Origin: Ulota crispa
Lineage: Eukaryota; Streptophyta; Bryopsida; Orthotrichales; Orthotrichaceae
Assembly: GCA_963920765.1 (NCBI GenBank)
Contig: OY987242.1
Span: 22,406,002 to 22,470,001, forward strand
DNA length: 64,000 nucleotides
Reading direction: 5' to 3'
Each line of letters opens with the position of its first letter. The first letter of the stretch is position 1. Positions 10,802 through 24,606 of this stretch are shown here, piece by piece. Below the pieces are notes generated by a model. The model searched no databases. It worked only from the letters and a program-made list of their open reading frames with translations, and was not told the DNA's origin. A program made the translations under genes and the position numbers.

Positions 10802-12335
10802 ATGGTTATTCGCAGCCTTGTTATTGTGAGGACACGTAAGCCTATTTGTCCAAATGACTAGTTCTGTATAGGATATCTGTTTTCATGTTTGAAGGCAATG
10901 TCGGTTTTATTGAAACCAAAGCTGCGTTGTAGGGTTTGTGAGGAATGGGGCTATGGTTCCTTCGAATTCTATGCTAGTTCTGTGGAATGGATGCTGTTGA
11001 TAATGTGAATGGTTTTTTGATGAAAATCTTTGTCCAGCTTATCAATGCTTGAACTAAAGAATTAAAAAATTTGTTTAGGTTTGCTAATTTTTTTTACTAC
11101 GTGCTGTAGAAACTCAGGCGTCATATCCAGTGCGTTGAGTTAAAACTATATGCACCATGTTGTGTCTTAAACTTATATCCATCGATAGAATTGTGCTGAA
11201 ATTTTATATGTCCTCCGTAGTAAGTAAAACTCAGAGTAAAGTAGTAAAGGGTCATTGCAAGAAAGATCTGTCAATTTTGTCTCAAACAATCTTGGAAAGC
11301 CTTAGTAGTGGTAGTACTATAAGCTTTTGGAATAATTTTTTTAAAATAAAATAAAATATGGATAATTTGTAAAGCACTTAAAGTAGATCATTTATGAAAA
11401 TTAAAACTTTGAAAAAAATAAAATAAAAAATATGCACAAAAATAGAGAGACCAAAAACACCAAGAAAAAGTACATTTTGTTTTTTGTTTTTTAGAAAATA
11501 GTAAAAAATTCAAAAAAATAAACTAAAAATTGGCCGTTTTTCCTAACTTGAAGATGGTTCTTTTCCATCAAATTCATTTTTGGGGAAATATAAATAGTGT
11601 TCTGTGCAATTGCGCAAAAGTAGTGCACTTTGAGCACACATAGAAGGTGGATATTTTAATATTTTTGAAAAAACTTTTGTAGGATTGTGTAACTTTAATA
11701 CAAGAACTTCTTTGTGAATTTTTGTTTTCATATTTTCATTTTAGGGTCAAAAATAGTACTCAACCCCCAAAATGGCCAAAGTAGATACCTAATTGGGGGT
11801 TATCTAAAAATAGCAAACTAATTTTATAAATATTCAAAAAATCACTGAACATTTGTGACTATTATATGTACCTTCTATTCAAATTTCAATAAGAAAAAGT
11901 TTATGATGCAAAAGTAATAGCCCAAAAACCACTTGCCAAAGACCAAGGGGATAAAAAATAGTACAAGTGTTTCTTGCAATCACCCTAAAAATAAATTTCA
12001 CTCAAGTTTGGATAGTTAGATGATGAAAATTCAATTTAATTATGGTCTGAAGACTATAATTTTTAAACTCTATATGTCATACTAGTGGACCCGTGCACCC
12101 TTCGGACCCACTTCAAACTAGGGTTTGGGGAGAAATTTTAGCTTCACGAGTTGAAATCCAGCATTGTCTAGTTTCAACCGGATTTTCACTAACATGGACC
12201 GGTTATTTTTTGTAAAAATTCTAAATTTCTATTGTAAAAGTACTATATTTAGATTGTTTTGAAAAACGGACCGGATTTTTAGCCACTGGTTTCAAGTTTC
12301 AACCGGATTTTTTGCAATTTCAAGCTACTGCCACC

Positions 12336-12466
12336 CCATGCATGCCCCCCCATGGCATGCTCCATGCATGTCCCATGCATGCCTCCCATGCATGTCCCCC
12401 TGGCATGCCCCTCATGCATGTCCCCCTAGCATGCCCTCCATGGCATGCCCCATGCATGCCTCCCAT
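12336..12466. repeat. CATGCATGCCCC minisatellite
   Basis: An irregular tandem array of CATGCATGCC, CATGGCATGCC and CCCCC units covers about 130 bases. Each unit is a self-complementary ATGCAT or GGCATGCC word. It ends directly against the hairpin element at 12,469. Confidence 0.85.
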
Positions 12467-12468
12467 CT

Positions 12469-12547
12469 ATATATATAATAGAACTGGGTGTCTGTCGCCA
12501 TGCTGGAAAAACATGCTTGACCGACAGACACCAATTCTATTATATAT
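12469..12547. repeat. Short perfect-stem hairpin
   Basis: An arm TATATATAATAGAACTGG plus GTGTCTGTCG pairs with CGACAGACACC plus AATTCTATTATATAT across a loop of about 25 bases. Its size and complete symmetry suggest a very small foldback element or a structured RNA. It has no coding role. Confidence 0.7.
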
Positions 12548-12745
12548 GTCATATTTAACTCTTTTTGACAGGACAAAAATGAGAGACAGAAATCACAGTA
12601 CCAAAATGTAAGGTGAAGAAAATTGAAAGTGCCTAAACAATTTGTTGACTTTGCAAAATGCATGATGAAATCCTTTGATAGGGGCTAGACCAGCCTAGGA
12701 GGATTTGGTTGCAAAAGACGTTAACAGCATTGCTACATCTCTTGT

Positions 12746-13102
12746 TTAACCCTTAAACGTCAGGCTCATCCCTGTGGCCGCCCGCTACAGTGACTTTTAC
12801 ACTGTTTTTCAAAGATTTCAGAACTGTGATTGGTGTAACTAGTGCCCAGCTAACTGCAAAAGTGAATAGTACAAGCTGACCTCACAAATATTGTAGGAAG
12901 GGCAGTATGGATCTTCTCGCAATTTGGATTGTTTAAAAATATGAGTGTATTTGATGAAGTTATTTTTACCTTCCATGATGGAGCATGTGTTTATGATCAC
13001 TTCTGGAAAAAAATTAGATGAAAATTTGCATACTTCTGCCATCCAAAATGTTTTTCTAGAGGCAAAGGACGGAAAATGTCCTTTTGGACATTTAGGGATT
13101 AA
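12746..13102. mobile_element. TTAA-flanked element, subfamily 2
   Basis: The left end is TTAACCCTTAAACGTC and the right end is GGACATTTAGGGATTAA. The right half (CCTTCCATGATGGAGCATG, TTTATGATCACTTCTGGAAA, GGCAAAGGACG) is shared with 31,686-32,041 and with 51,430-51,724. Non-coding. Confidence 0.75.
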
Positions 13103-13198
13103 CATGGTTTAGTTCAATCTAGATTAGCTCTTATAGTCTGCAATTAAATCAACATTTTACACTTTTTGGAACCAGAACCCGGGGAGAAATTTTAGCAT

Positions 13199-13597
13199 TA
13201 AGGTAGGCTCACCCATAAGCGTGGAAATAAGGGTTTTGGAGTAGGTAAAATAATTGACTAATTTTGAAAAAAATACTGTATGTTAGGAAATGGAAACCAA
13301 AAATATTGGCATCAATTTCAAGGTTCCAATTGCAAGCATTTGTTTGCAAAGATTTTTCAAAGTCCAAAATCACTAAAATTGTAAGAATCATGTGTAAGAG
13401 ATGCTAATCATAAGGCTTGTTGGTTCTTAAACAGTGAGATGGGTACTCAAAACCTCATGCTAGTCACCCACAACCATCACTTCATCACCCATAACCATCA
13501 CTCACTCACCCACAACCATTTTTTTATTTATTAATTAGCCCTGCCACTGTCAGGTGACGGGCATGGGGACGCAACACTTGTGGATGCTACTACCTTA
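13199..13597. mobile_element. TAAGGTAGG-family MITE
   Basis: The left end is TAAGGTAGGCTCACCCATAA and the right end is the degenerate inverse closing with CTACTACCTTA. The interior is shared with 43,132-43,524 and 44,731-45,152, including AAATATTGGCATCAATTTCA and runs of CACCCATAACCATCACT. The target duplication is unresolved. Confidence 0.75.
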
Positions 13598-13785
13598 GTC
13601 ACTAAAAATCATTTCTATCCAAACTAGCTACAAGATAGTTTTTGTCGGTGCCTTTGCCAAAGAGGTTTGATGGAGACTAAAAAAAACTTACCAATCCTTG
13701 CTATGGACAGTGAACTTTGCTTATAGTTTTGTTTATTCTTAGATACTATATCAAAAGCGGATGTGTTTGGTACTGTCATAAGTTC

Positions 13786-14403
13786 ATAACATTGTTAACC
13801 GGGTTTGGAGCTACCCCTCCACGTGGAGGTATAATTCCCCCTAGATACCTGGAGGAATAAATTATAAATCAAGGCCATTGAGTGGCTAAGTTGTTTGTGC
13901 CCAGCCACTCATGCCCTATTCTCATTGGCAAGTTCACAGACAGATCCGTCCAGGGTGAACATTGTTAATAGATGAGTAACCAGAAACCTCATTCTCATTG
14001 GCAATATAAGTCAAAGGAATAAATGTGAATAGAAAACTATAAATAAAATGGAAAGCACAAAAAGTTTTAGAAACCCCACACTTTAAAAGGTCCCACTTGA
14101 TTACTCCCTTCTTTTGAGGTAACAAGGCATCATCCCATTGGCTGCTGAAAAGGGGGGAATGTGTCATGAGAGAAAACGTCTTTCACTCACATTCTCTCAA
14201 ATGTTTGAGGGAAGCATCTTAAGGCATTTATGTGGACCCACGTTAAGGAAGATGACAAAATCTCTCTCACCAAAACACCTTGGATTGGCTGGTGAGAACA
14301 GGGCTTCTGTGACCATGATTTATGATTTATTCCCCCTAGGTATCTAGGGGGAATTATACCTCCATGGGGAGGGGTAGCTCCAGACCCGGTTAACAATGTT
14401 ATG
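13786..14403. mobile_element. Foldback element with long GC-richer terminal repeats
   Basis: The ends CATAACATTGTTAACCGGG and CCCGGTTAACAATGTTATG are perfect inverses. The pairing continues through GAGCTACCCCTCC / GGAGGGGTAGCTC and TAATTCCCCCTAGATACC / GGTATCTAGGGGGAATTA. The spacer of about 480 bases has no coding features. Confidence 0.85.
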
Positions 14404-14453
14404 TGTTCTTTCTCTTCTTTTCTTTTTGTACTTATTCTTTATACTACACCATC

Positions 14454-14790
14454 ATTAGGAAAAATATAGGGCCCCAATAAAGCCTTGAGTTTGGGAGGGT
14501 CCCTAGACATGGGAACCCGGTTCCCAATAAAATCATGCGCAAGCTGAGGTGGCATCATTGATGCCACCTTAACTTTTTTGAATTTTTTTATTTAAAAAAA
14601 ATCAAAAGATCAAAAAAGTTTCTTATTTTTTTCTAAAATTCTTTTTATTTTTATTTTTGTGATTTATCAGATTTTTTTGATTAATTTTTTCTGACCTTTT
14701 GCAGGAGCTCGTTCCCCACATCAAGAACAAAACATATGGAAGGCTAGATTCATTTATAAAGGCCTTATGAACCCCCATATTTTTCCTAAT
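14454..14790. mobile_element. Inverted-repeat element, ATTAGGAAAAATAT ends
   Basis: The left end, ATTAGGAAAAATATAGGGCC, and the right end, CCCCATATTTTTCCTAAT, are imperfect inverses, with AATAAAGCC pairing with GGCCTTAT further in. The interior is T- and A-rich with GGGAACCCGGTTCCC near 14,510. Confidence 0.6.
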
Positions 14791-15013
14791 GTGACAAGTT
14801 ACAGCTCGTTATCAGAATTAGCTGAGCATTGTTTTTTTGTTTAGTTAATTTGCCAGTGTTGAATAGCATAAGCACCAACATAATTTTGCTAGCAAAAATA
14901 AATACATCTTTCTGATACTGTATTAGGAGCCGTTGACACTGTATCCCAAGTCCCACTAAAGTCTTAAACTATTATGAGTTGAGAGCTAAAAGTTGGGACT
15001 TCGCAATTCATGC

Positions 15014-15342
15014 TAAGGTAGGGGGCTCATAAATCGACCATCTAAGGGTTGAAACTGAATTTTGGGGAGGTGGAACTTCTTGAAATAGTTTTCAGTAAGT
15101 TTTACTTGAAAGACAAGAGGAATTGGCATCTAACCCAAGTTTTCATATTTTCTGGAGCTCTATGGAATTAGTTATAAAATTTTGAAGTGGAAAGGCCATA
15201 GGGCTTTAAAACCACCCACCTCCTCAAATGTACGTCCGCTGTACATTATTGAAAGGCTATGAATAAGAATATGTATTGACAGAGTCCATTTGGGGAGGTG
15301 AGTGGCTTGAATGCCCTAATTGAGTTCGAGCCTCCTCCTTTA
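15014..15342. mobile_element. TAAGGTAGG-family MITE, second subfamily
   Basis: The left end is TAAGGTAGGGGGCTCATAAA. The interior (ATTTTGGGGAGGTGG, GACAAGAGGAATTGGCATCT) is shared throughout with 50,975-51,305. The right end, GAGCCTCCTCCTTTA, is eroded compared with the sister copy. Confidence 0.65.
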
Positions 15343-17039
15343 TGTCCCAAGTCTGGTATTTTGGTTCATTGGATGCATTTTGGTTCATTGGACTTTGTTT
15401 ACTTGACAAGATATTTAGGAAGTTTTAGGGCCAAGAAGGTGGGATTTGGGGTGGAACTTGCATAGATGGGACATAGGGTGTAATGTAAACAACCCCTTAG
15501 ATGAACAATAACAATTTTTCCCTTGCACATGTTGTTCTCCCAAAGAAGAAATATAAAGTAAAAGATAAAGATAAAGAATATGGAAGAATGTAATTTATGG
15601 GATGTTTTGTTAAGAACATTGATAATATAGATAAGCATGGTTTATGAGTTTCCTATGTGCTTACAAATAATTAGTTTGGTTATTGCAAATTGTTTTTGCA
15701 TCTAGCCATCTTTTTGAAATGCCGTAACCAAAGAAACTATGAGTTTGAATCTTTATCCCCCCTAATCCCTCAAGGATCAAGCGTTATTGACTCATTTCTA
15801 ATAACATAACAATGATATTGAAAATGCAATATAGACTAATTATTACTTAAGTGACTAATTATAAGCCCTCGTTTTGGGTTACAACTGGTTGACCATGTTT
15901 ATTGTGGATCAATCATTAAGTTCACCAATGTTAATTAACACCTAAATGACCAAACAACGTTTCTTTTGCCAAATGGCAATTTTGGGCAGGCTAGGGTCAA
16001 GGTTTTTTTTTTTGGCATTTAAACGTCAGTCGTCAGATTTGCAGTAGACAAATTCAATATTAACAAATGCATTGCTATCTCTTAGAAAATGCTCCTCACC
16101 GTAGTGGGCACGTAGCGATGCTACATTACAAAAAAATTGTTGGCTAGTACTAGAAAACATTATTTTGTGAGCTTAGTGTTTCACATTTTTGCATACAAAA
16201 AATTAGTGATACAAGTTTTGTAATGATAAACTTACATATGTGAATCTTGATTGGAGGATTATGAAGCACTTTTGCAAAGTCAACCAAAAACAAGGTTGGA
16301 CTAGATTGGAGGTATAGTAGTGTGTGTCAGTTGTCACTATTGCAAATAGCCCCAAACTCCACCCAGCAATGACTATGGTAGGAGGCTCAAAAACTGCCTA
16401 AGTATTTTGAACCACCATATAGATTGTAGTGAAATGGATATGAGGTGGTTCTTATATTAACCGCTTATAGTCATTGAATGCATGGAAAAAAAGTTATTTT
16501 TAATTGCAAAGAGCCAATAATTATCCTTGCTTCCCCAAATCTCTTCACAACTTGCAAGTGCACAGTTTTTGGAAGGTCTTGGATCATGAAAGATACAAAC
16601 TTAGTCACAGTATTTGAGTCAAACAATGAAACTTGATTTTCATAAAATAAAATAAAAATTCAAGATTTGGGCCTATCACAAGTTTCATTGAATCTTGTAT
16701 TGATTAAATTTTTGTTACTTAAGGGGGTTTATTTTAGCATGGAAGATGTGCATGTGGATGTTTCCTTTGTATCCATGAAATCAAATCTCAAAAAGTCATC
16801 ACCAATCGTTTTTAATAAAATACCTTGTAAAACCATGAATTTTTGCTTTAAAATTTCACCACAAATGAAGTTATGCTTTTTTGAAATTGATATTTGGTAT
16901 GCTTGATTGGGGTTACATGAGAATGCAATGATAAATTTTTGGACAAAAATATACTAGTTGTACTCCACATTTCATTAAAAAATCTGAACGCCTCAAAAAA
17001 GCAATTTATAAGATCCATGGACCCGACTGTACATAGTAT

Positions 17040-17318
17040 TTTATTAGTTACATACATGCCAAGTTTTAGAAGTTGATGAGAGTTTTAGCATAAGATTCTC
17101 CAAAGATGCCCAAATTGCCCAAGGTGCCCAAATTCTTTTGGGTAGTATAACTTTTTACTCAAGCATCCAATCAGAGATTATTATTTTTCCCCACAAAGGT
17201 GTTCATAGTGTGCACCTTGTCTCCAAATTTTAGAAACATTCGCCAAAAATTGACTTCACAGAAACCTACCTGAACTTTTGACCGACTGTTGAACAAACTT
17301 TTGTGGTTTAGGGGTTAA
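17040..17318. mobile_element. Right-hand part of a TTAA element, subfamily 3 (left end not found)
   Basis: From about 17,050 the sequence matches the right third of the elements at 18,137-19,097 and 52,098-53,055 (TGATGAGAGTTTTAGCATAA, GATTCTCCAAAGATG, CAAATTCTTTTGGG) and ends in TTTAGGGGTTAA. No clear left terminus was seen upstream. Confidence 0.6.
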
Positions 17319-18136
17319 AATCTAATTATAATACAAGTATGTTAGAAATATCTGGCGCGTGCACAAAAATAAAAAATGTATGATTTTTACCAAGGAAGCT
17401 CAAAATCTCTCTTGACAATGGCTCCGTTCTTTTTATGATTCAAAATAGCAAAACGAACTACTACGGAGAAGGCAGATTTTTGGACATTTACATATTTTGG
17501 ATAAAAATCATTGACTCAACCTTGTTGTATTACTTTCACATAAATCAAGCAAATTTGTCCAATACTTTATCAGAAACAAGAGTTTATCTAATAACACAGT
17601 CCCATTATTTGGTTTGTTTATGGTTAAATTACATTTCATTGGAACAATTCATCACAACAAGAAAGGATTCTCAAATGGGCCTTGAGTTTTTTTTCCTGAT
17701 TATTCACTCCAAAGCCTTGTCCAAAGCCAATGAAGAGACTGCCAAGTGCCAACCCATTGATGTTTTATTGTTTTATGTGAGGTGAAGGAAAAAAGCATTT
17801 TAATAACTTCTTTGGACAAAGTAGGGACTTTGCATAAAAACAAGATCCATAACCATATCGTGAGTATTTTCTTTGCCTTAAAAAATCCTGGTTCTTAATA
17901 ACAACTAGCAAGCACATCCCAACTTTTGTCAAAAATGTCCTGCAGCTTACTTTGGGTACATGTTCGAATTAAGTTAGTACTTGACTGATCCTCACATGAA
18001 ACGGCCTTGACATCATCACTGGAGCATGCACTTAATGTGAGTATTTGGTACAACAGCAGCAATTGCAGCTAAAAACACCAAAGTCCCATGGATCGTGATA
18101 CCGACCATTCAGCTTCCAAATCTACCCCCTTAGGCC

Positions 18137-19097
18137 TTAACACCTAAAGGATCAAGGGTGTTTTTTGAGAAAAAATCTCAAAAACTATCGACTTTTTAGT
18201 GTATTGCACAAAATCAAAAATGATTTTTTTTCTCAATTTCAACCGTACAAAAGTTTGTAAAACCAGTAAACCAACGTGTGCAAAAAATTTCAGCCTAATT
18301 GACCGTGCGGATTGTAAGATTATAACGTTTGAAGTAAGAAAAACAACTTTTATTCATTCTTGCAAAACAAGGTCAACAGGCTTTGAGCCTTCCTAGAGTA
18401 AAATTTTTAAACTACACAAATTTGAGCTTTTTGACCATTCACAAGTATATGATGTTAGGTTCACTCATGAAAGTTTTCAGATGCAAATATAGAGTCTAGT
18501 TTATTCTAAATCACCCTCCAATGCAAGGAGGTTTAGTGAATTGGCAATACACTAGTCATTATTTTATGACTTCTTGTGCATTGTGGAAGTTTTTTATTTG
18601 AAATCCAAATGGTAAAAAGCTAGAGACAAACATTTGGAATATGTGAAAAAAAATTTCAAGAGCTTTGGATTTATAAATTGAAAGATAATAGGGCTTGAAG
18701 TTAGAGGAATTTATTTTTCTTGAAACTGCCCGAACATAGTTAACAAAGTTTGACTCCCTTCAAAATGTGATGTGAGAGCTCATTTTTTTTGTTTTCTTTG
18801 ACAATTGTACACCATATTTTTTTAGTTACATATTTGCCAAATTTCAAAAGTTGATGAGAGTTTTAGCATAAGATTCTCCAAAGATGTCCAAGCTGCCTGA
18901 GTTGCCCAAATTCTTTTGGGTAACATAACTTTTGAACCGGGCATCTGATTGGGGAAAAATTTACATCTCCACTTACAAGATACATATTTGCACCTTGTAT
19001 AACAATATTGAGAACATCCAATAAAAGTTGACTTCATATGACCCTACCCAAGTTCTCAAGTGGCTGTTGAATAGCCACTTGGTCCTTTAGGGGTTAA
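18137..19097. mobile_element. TTAA-flanked element, subfamily 3, full length
   Basis: A 961-bp copy bounded by TTAACACCTAAAGGATCAAG and GGTCCTTTAGGGGTTAA. It aligns end to end with 52,098-53,055 in the same orientation, with scattered substitutions and almost equal length. No transposase-like open frame is present, so this is a non-autonomous family moved by an element elsewhere. Confidence 0.85.
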
Positions 19098-20069
19098 CCC
19101 TTATACGCACAAGCAGTGTGCAAAAGCTTTGATAAGAGCATTGCCACCACAAACAAAAAGGCACATTTAACCTATACCTTTGTGGGAGAACCTCAAGTTT
19201 GGGCTTTCACCCGAGAACCGCTACCAATTTCCAAAGAACATGGAGAGGTGGTACAAGTTTCCGTTCATGTCATTGTTGAGGTCTTTCTTGTTCACGTTAG
19301 AGATCATGGAAGGCCTAGAATAGCTTAAATACTGTTGAAAAGTGCTAGAGAGAAGAAGCGGAAAGGGTGTTGGCCATAGCAAAAGGCAAGAGGTTAGCAT
19401 GAGTGCAATTGGAATGTTTAGGAAATGGTGGAGCTGCTATTGCAATTGACCCACTTTGTGGCTCTCCAAAACACTTGTCGCGTTCTCTTTCCACTCAAAT
19501 GGGTGGAGCTGCTCTAAGTTTTATCAACTTAAAAAAATTGTATTAACATATCTTAAGCCCTCTGAGGCAAGAAGGCGTGGAGAGAAAAATTTAGCCAATG
19601 AAAACTGCATATATGAAGAGACCAAGGATTGCCACTGCATATATGACAATTTCTATCAAAAGTTGCTTTTGCAATTAGCTTGTATGCAAAAGTTTAACTT
19701 TCATACAAACTTTTATAGCTCTAATTTGCTGGATATTGATTCAATCATGTAAACTCTTAACGAGACTCTTAACCCAAACAAATTCACAATATTAGGGTAT
19801 ACAATTTAACGTTACTATTCTTTGCAACAAAGCACAATGAGCTACTTGCGGCAATATTAATCTTCCCTTTGTACAATTGGAGCTAGTATTAAATTATGTG
19901 ATTGTCAATGGCTTCTATCATATAAAAAAGATTGTGCAAACTTTCAAAATCTTTTGCTAATATTTCAAAAATGATCTCACTTAATATTATAATAAAAAAA
20001 CATTAGAAATGTGTCTTCATCATTCTTCATTTTTTCACAATGTCTAAAATTGTACAATTTATATTCTTA

Positions 20070-20400
20070 ACTAAATACTAGTGTGGCCCTATGCCATTGG
20101 CTCAATTTTCATCCAAATGCCACAAAATCAAACTTGTGCACCCCTTCTCGGCAAGAGTTTTCCAATGATACCAAAAACACCACCAAAATATAAGTAAAAG
20201 TAATTTTCTAAGTTTTTAATCCATAATTTTTTTGAAATTCATCAACTTTCCTATGCCAAATGCCACAAAATCAAGCATGTGCACCCCTACTTGCCAAGAG
20301 CTTTCCAACAATATCAAGCAAGTGACAAGAGGACACATGGTCTAAGAGATCTCAATGTGACATACAAACAAACAAACAAACATCCTCTTTCAAGGTATTT
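20070..20400. repeat. Dispersed repeat, partner of 40,190-40,560
   Basis: Two tandem versions of a phrase containing GCCACAAAATCAA and GTGCACCCCT are followed by CAAACAAACAAACAAACA. The reverse complement of this order is recognisable at 40,190-40,560 (TGTTTGTTTG, GAGGGGTGCACC, CTTGATTTCATGGCAT). Boundaries and element class are unknown. Confidence 0.5.
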
Positions 20401-22407
20401 GATTTACACTTGCTCATGTCCACCTTCCATACCAAGTCTAATTATAGAAATTGCTACTATTTTCTTTATGGTTTTTTTTGTTTTTTTGTTTTTTGTTTTT
20501 CAAAAACAAATTTAAATTATTACATGAAATTTGAAAAGTAGAAAGAGAGATAGAAGACCTTTTCTAAACATTTTCAATGCATAAGATCCTAATAAAAAGC
20601 AATCAATAGAAATAGAGTACCTTTCAAAGCTCCACATCTTGTAATCATTTTGTGTAAACTTTCAAGATAAATACTAAAAATTGCAAGTTTATCCATTCAA
20701 TTTGTAAAATTAGTGTTTATGTGTTGATAACTTAATATATAACCACATAATAACACCAATACAACACTATTATCCGACAACAAGCCTTTCTTTCCTATTT
20801 TCCACAATGTTAAAATATCACGAACCAAAGCAAAAATAAAAGGAGAAAAGAGAAAAAAAGAAGGGAGCAAAATAGAGAATACTTATGATTTTGGGAGAGG
20901 AAGAAGATGGTTGCGGTAGAAAAGGTTTTCAAGTTGTGCGCTGTCCTTTATTACAAAACATGTTGAAAAAATAGACTTCAACTTTGTGGTCCCTTTTCAT
21001 TTTATATTACAACCAAAAGCCATTACCTAATAAAGCAAGCCATTCAAAGACTACCATGGCCCTTGAAATATTTTCTTCATTGCTTCTCATCTCTAGAGTG
21101 AAGAGGACTTTAAACTAGACGTGTTGCAAGGTTACACAAGAAATTAAAACACAACAATATCACATATGGATTATGTGATTATAACGTTTGTGATCACAAG
21201 GGGTTCAAAATTGCAAAAGTGATATATAGTCTTTAATTTTCTTTTTCATATATCAAAAATTTTAAGGTTAAGACCACTATAAACTTTAAAAGTGAAGGAC
21301 ATAATAAGGATAGCCACAATCAATTTATGTCATTTCAACATCTACTTGTTTAGAAAATTGGCAGTGTGATTTTTTTTCTGAAAATTTAGTGTATTTGAAG
21401 CCCATCTTCAAAATTGTTCAATATTAGAAAACCAAATTTTGCAATGGAAATCTTGGCCATAGCATCCATGTTCAATGATGCTAAAATGGACTCAAAGGAG
21501 TATTTACCTAGAAAATAGAATTTGAAAAACATTATTTTTATAAGGATATGCATAACTCCAAGATTTTGTCGACACTAAAATATGGTGCTTTGGGCAATTA
21601 GGAGTTAGACATCATGAGCAGTTTAACTTTTCAAAAGATGTGAAAGATGCTATATAACACACAAAGTAACATAATGCAAAACCTGCTAGTAGAAATCCCG
21701 CTTGTAGAACCTACGCTTTGATTATAGGAGAGTTAGGAGGTGTGGGGTGTATCCATGGGTGGGGTTAAACTGACTAACCACATAATTGGATGTCACAATT
21801 TCTATGACAAATAAAAAAAGAATTTGGTTGAGGAAGGGTCATTTTCTTTTGTTATGTCAAACAATCTAATCCACTAATGATTCTTCAACAAAAAAAAATT
21901 GACTGTGATTTATAGATTGGATACATACAGTTGAAATTATCAATACACTTAACACTACATATGAATTAAAGCTTGAAACAATTGAATTCAAAATACATTC
22001 TAAAATGATCAAGTAGTGAAAACTAATTTTTTTTACAATAAATTTTTAATATGTTTATTATGTTTGGTCTTGATTCAGTTGATTGTGGTGTCGTTTTAAG
22101 GTTTTTTTAATTTTAATTTTAATTTTTAATTTTTTTATTACACTAATTCTTCAATTTTTTTTGGATTGCTGGTTTATAAATTGGAAAACAATGTTCTTGA
22201 CATGAAATTTGTTTTTATTGCTTTGAACCATGATGAGAGTTCTTTGGAGAAACGTTTTGGGAACCTATACCAAAGATATAAATGGAAGAAAAGTAACAAA
22301 ATATCATGAATCATATGGACAAATAAAATTTCAAGTTCATGCATGAATGGGACCCGTTTACATTGGTTCATTGTTCAAAATTGGAATCATGCATGATCCT
22401 CAAGATA

Positions 22408-23065
22408 ACTAACCCTATACCGCCCAAGAGGACGGAATGTGGCCGCTGTGCATTTTAATTTGAATTTTTCTAAATTTTTATTGAAGATTGATTTAAGTGG
22501 TTATTCTTAAACTATTCTTATTAAAGTCTTGTTTTAGTATCAAATATCCAATTTTGAAAATGAATGACTATGATTTGTCTATTCAAGATTTTGTGCAAGG
22601 GTGTCCATTGCAAATCTTCACTTTCTAGTGTTGAGAGCTTTTGGAGATGAGTCTCAAGTACACTAGAACTTGGAGAAACAATCACATTAAAAGTTTAATT
22701 TAAAAAGTTGTAGAGTAGATTTTAAGAAACCGTAAATTGATTAGGGTTTTGCATGTTGTACTTTACATACTCATATATTTTTTGACATCCTCAATTTTAA
22801 ATTTGAGATGTAAAAAGAGGATTGAAAGACTTCAAATCACTTTCACAGTTTTAGCACCCTCTTAATCAAATGTTATAAATTTTCAATCCATAACTAATAT
22901 TGTTGTGTTTTCTTTTCCTATGTGATCTCTAACATATCTTGTTTGAATTTGTACAGTTACAATTTACATAAAAAATGATGTAACTTATCAAAGTGTTGCC
23001 ATTCTGTTCATCCAAGAGCACACTCTGAGATACTGGAAAACGTCCATGGGCGGTCTAGGGCTAAG
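22408..23065. mobile_element. Degenerate TTAA element, subfamily 1
   Basis: The left end CTAACCCTATACCGCCCAAG and the right end GGGCGGTCTAGGGCTAAG are mutated forms of the TTAACCCCT ends. The interior aligns with 1151-1803. Both the ends and the TTAA sites have decayed, so this is an older copy. Confidence 0.65.
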
Positions 23066-23917
23066 GTAGAAATGTATGCAACATTGGAACCTCATTTTTG
23101 GGCGGCCCTTGGGGGGCACAAAAATGAGAATTTATCCAAACCCGCTTTGAGAATTTTTAGGATTAACAGTCAAGAATGAATCAGATACATGGGCAGTTAA
23201 ACTCACTGTCATTGGTTTGTTTCTCCTAAAGGAGTACAAAACAAGTATGGGTGTATGGAACCTCATGCTTGAAGTTCAGTCTCTTGGCACGACTAATTAT
23301 GTGATAACTTGTCAATTTGTCAGGAGTTGGTTCAAATGAGTGTTATGTTTATCAAAGTGGCATAAATTCACAACGAAGGTATTTTCCAAAAAAGATGGAT
23401 TAGAACATAAGTATGTACTTGCCTTAGTTTAGTTTTATAGCTTTGTGTAAAAGAATGTCACAATTTTAGAGGTCAAAATCATACCAATTATATAAAATTA
23501 ACAGTGTGAGGTTTGATTTTAAATATGATTAGAGATGGTACTTGTTTTGAACCCATGCAAGGTAATTTAATTACAACAAAGATCACTTTTATTGGTTTGA
23601 AGGATGCATGTTGGAGCAATTTTGGGTCTCTTTTGGAAATGGATATGTAGCAATAGCATTAGATAGCGTTAGGCCACAAATAGTTAAGATGGGCCATATA
23701 TGCCAAGATTTGTTGCAAGAGCTTTTTTAATATTTTTTATTACAATTTTTTTCCCATATTATTGGATATAATTAGTATAATCACTAGCAAATTGAATAAA
23801 CTTCATCCAACCTTTTGATAATATTATATAATCATATTAAGTAGTGAATTTGTAAGAGTCATTTATTAGTTGTTTACAAGCTTGCAAAATCCTGCAAAGT
23901 AAGCAAGATGAGCCAAA

Positions 23918-24057
23918 TAAGGTAGGAGGTTCTAATTCCGCTTAGTTTCTAATTGAGTTTGCGGTTTACGAATGTGTAACATCTTTCTTTGAATATCTAT
24001 GAGTGCCATTGATGAGTTAGGTTGGCTTAAATGGTCAATTATGAACCTCCTACCTTA
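23918..24057. mobile_element. Short TAAGGTAGG-family MITE
   Basis: A 15-base perfect terminal inverted repeat (TAAGGTAGGAGGTTC and GAACCTCCTACCTTA) encloses about 110 bases. It is the smallest member seen of the group ending in TAAGGTAGG. Confidence 0.75.
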
Positions 24058-24606
24058 GAGTACTATGGATCACTGACTCACGAGCAACAATTGGTGCTAA
24101 GAAACAAATTAACATGTCACATTCAATTTTATGTTGTCCAAACCCTAATTCATGACCAGTTGTGTAGGTGACAATTGTTGCAAAGTAATATTCTCTTTGC
24201 GTATTTGTTGGCTTTGACTACTAGGGAAGAGACTTTGCATCAAGAAAAGCTGAGGAAGTTTGAGTAAGTACCTTACTAAAAACAACTAGCTAGCCAAGGA
24301 TACATGAACAAAACCTCTCATAGCATAAATGCTTGTTTTTGCAAAAGGTTGATTACCAATTCTAACTAAATGCTCCTAAATAAATGTTTATATGATGGAA
24401 GACAACATAAAGCAACAAAAACTTAACAATCATATGAGCTGTCTATTTCACTACTCACTATTGTCACTTGAAACTCTTTTTAATTATAAATAGGGAGATT
24501 TTAGGATAAAAGTTACAAAAACAAATTGGAACTACTACTTTCCAATTTTTTTATCAACATTCAAAGTTAGCAATTATTTGACATTTTTGGCCAAAAATAT
24601 GTTGGT

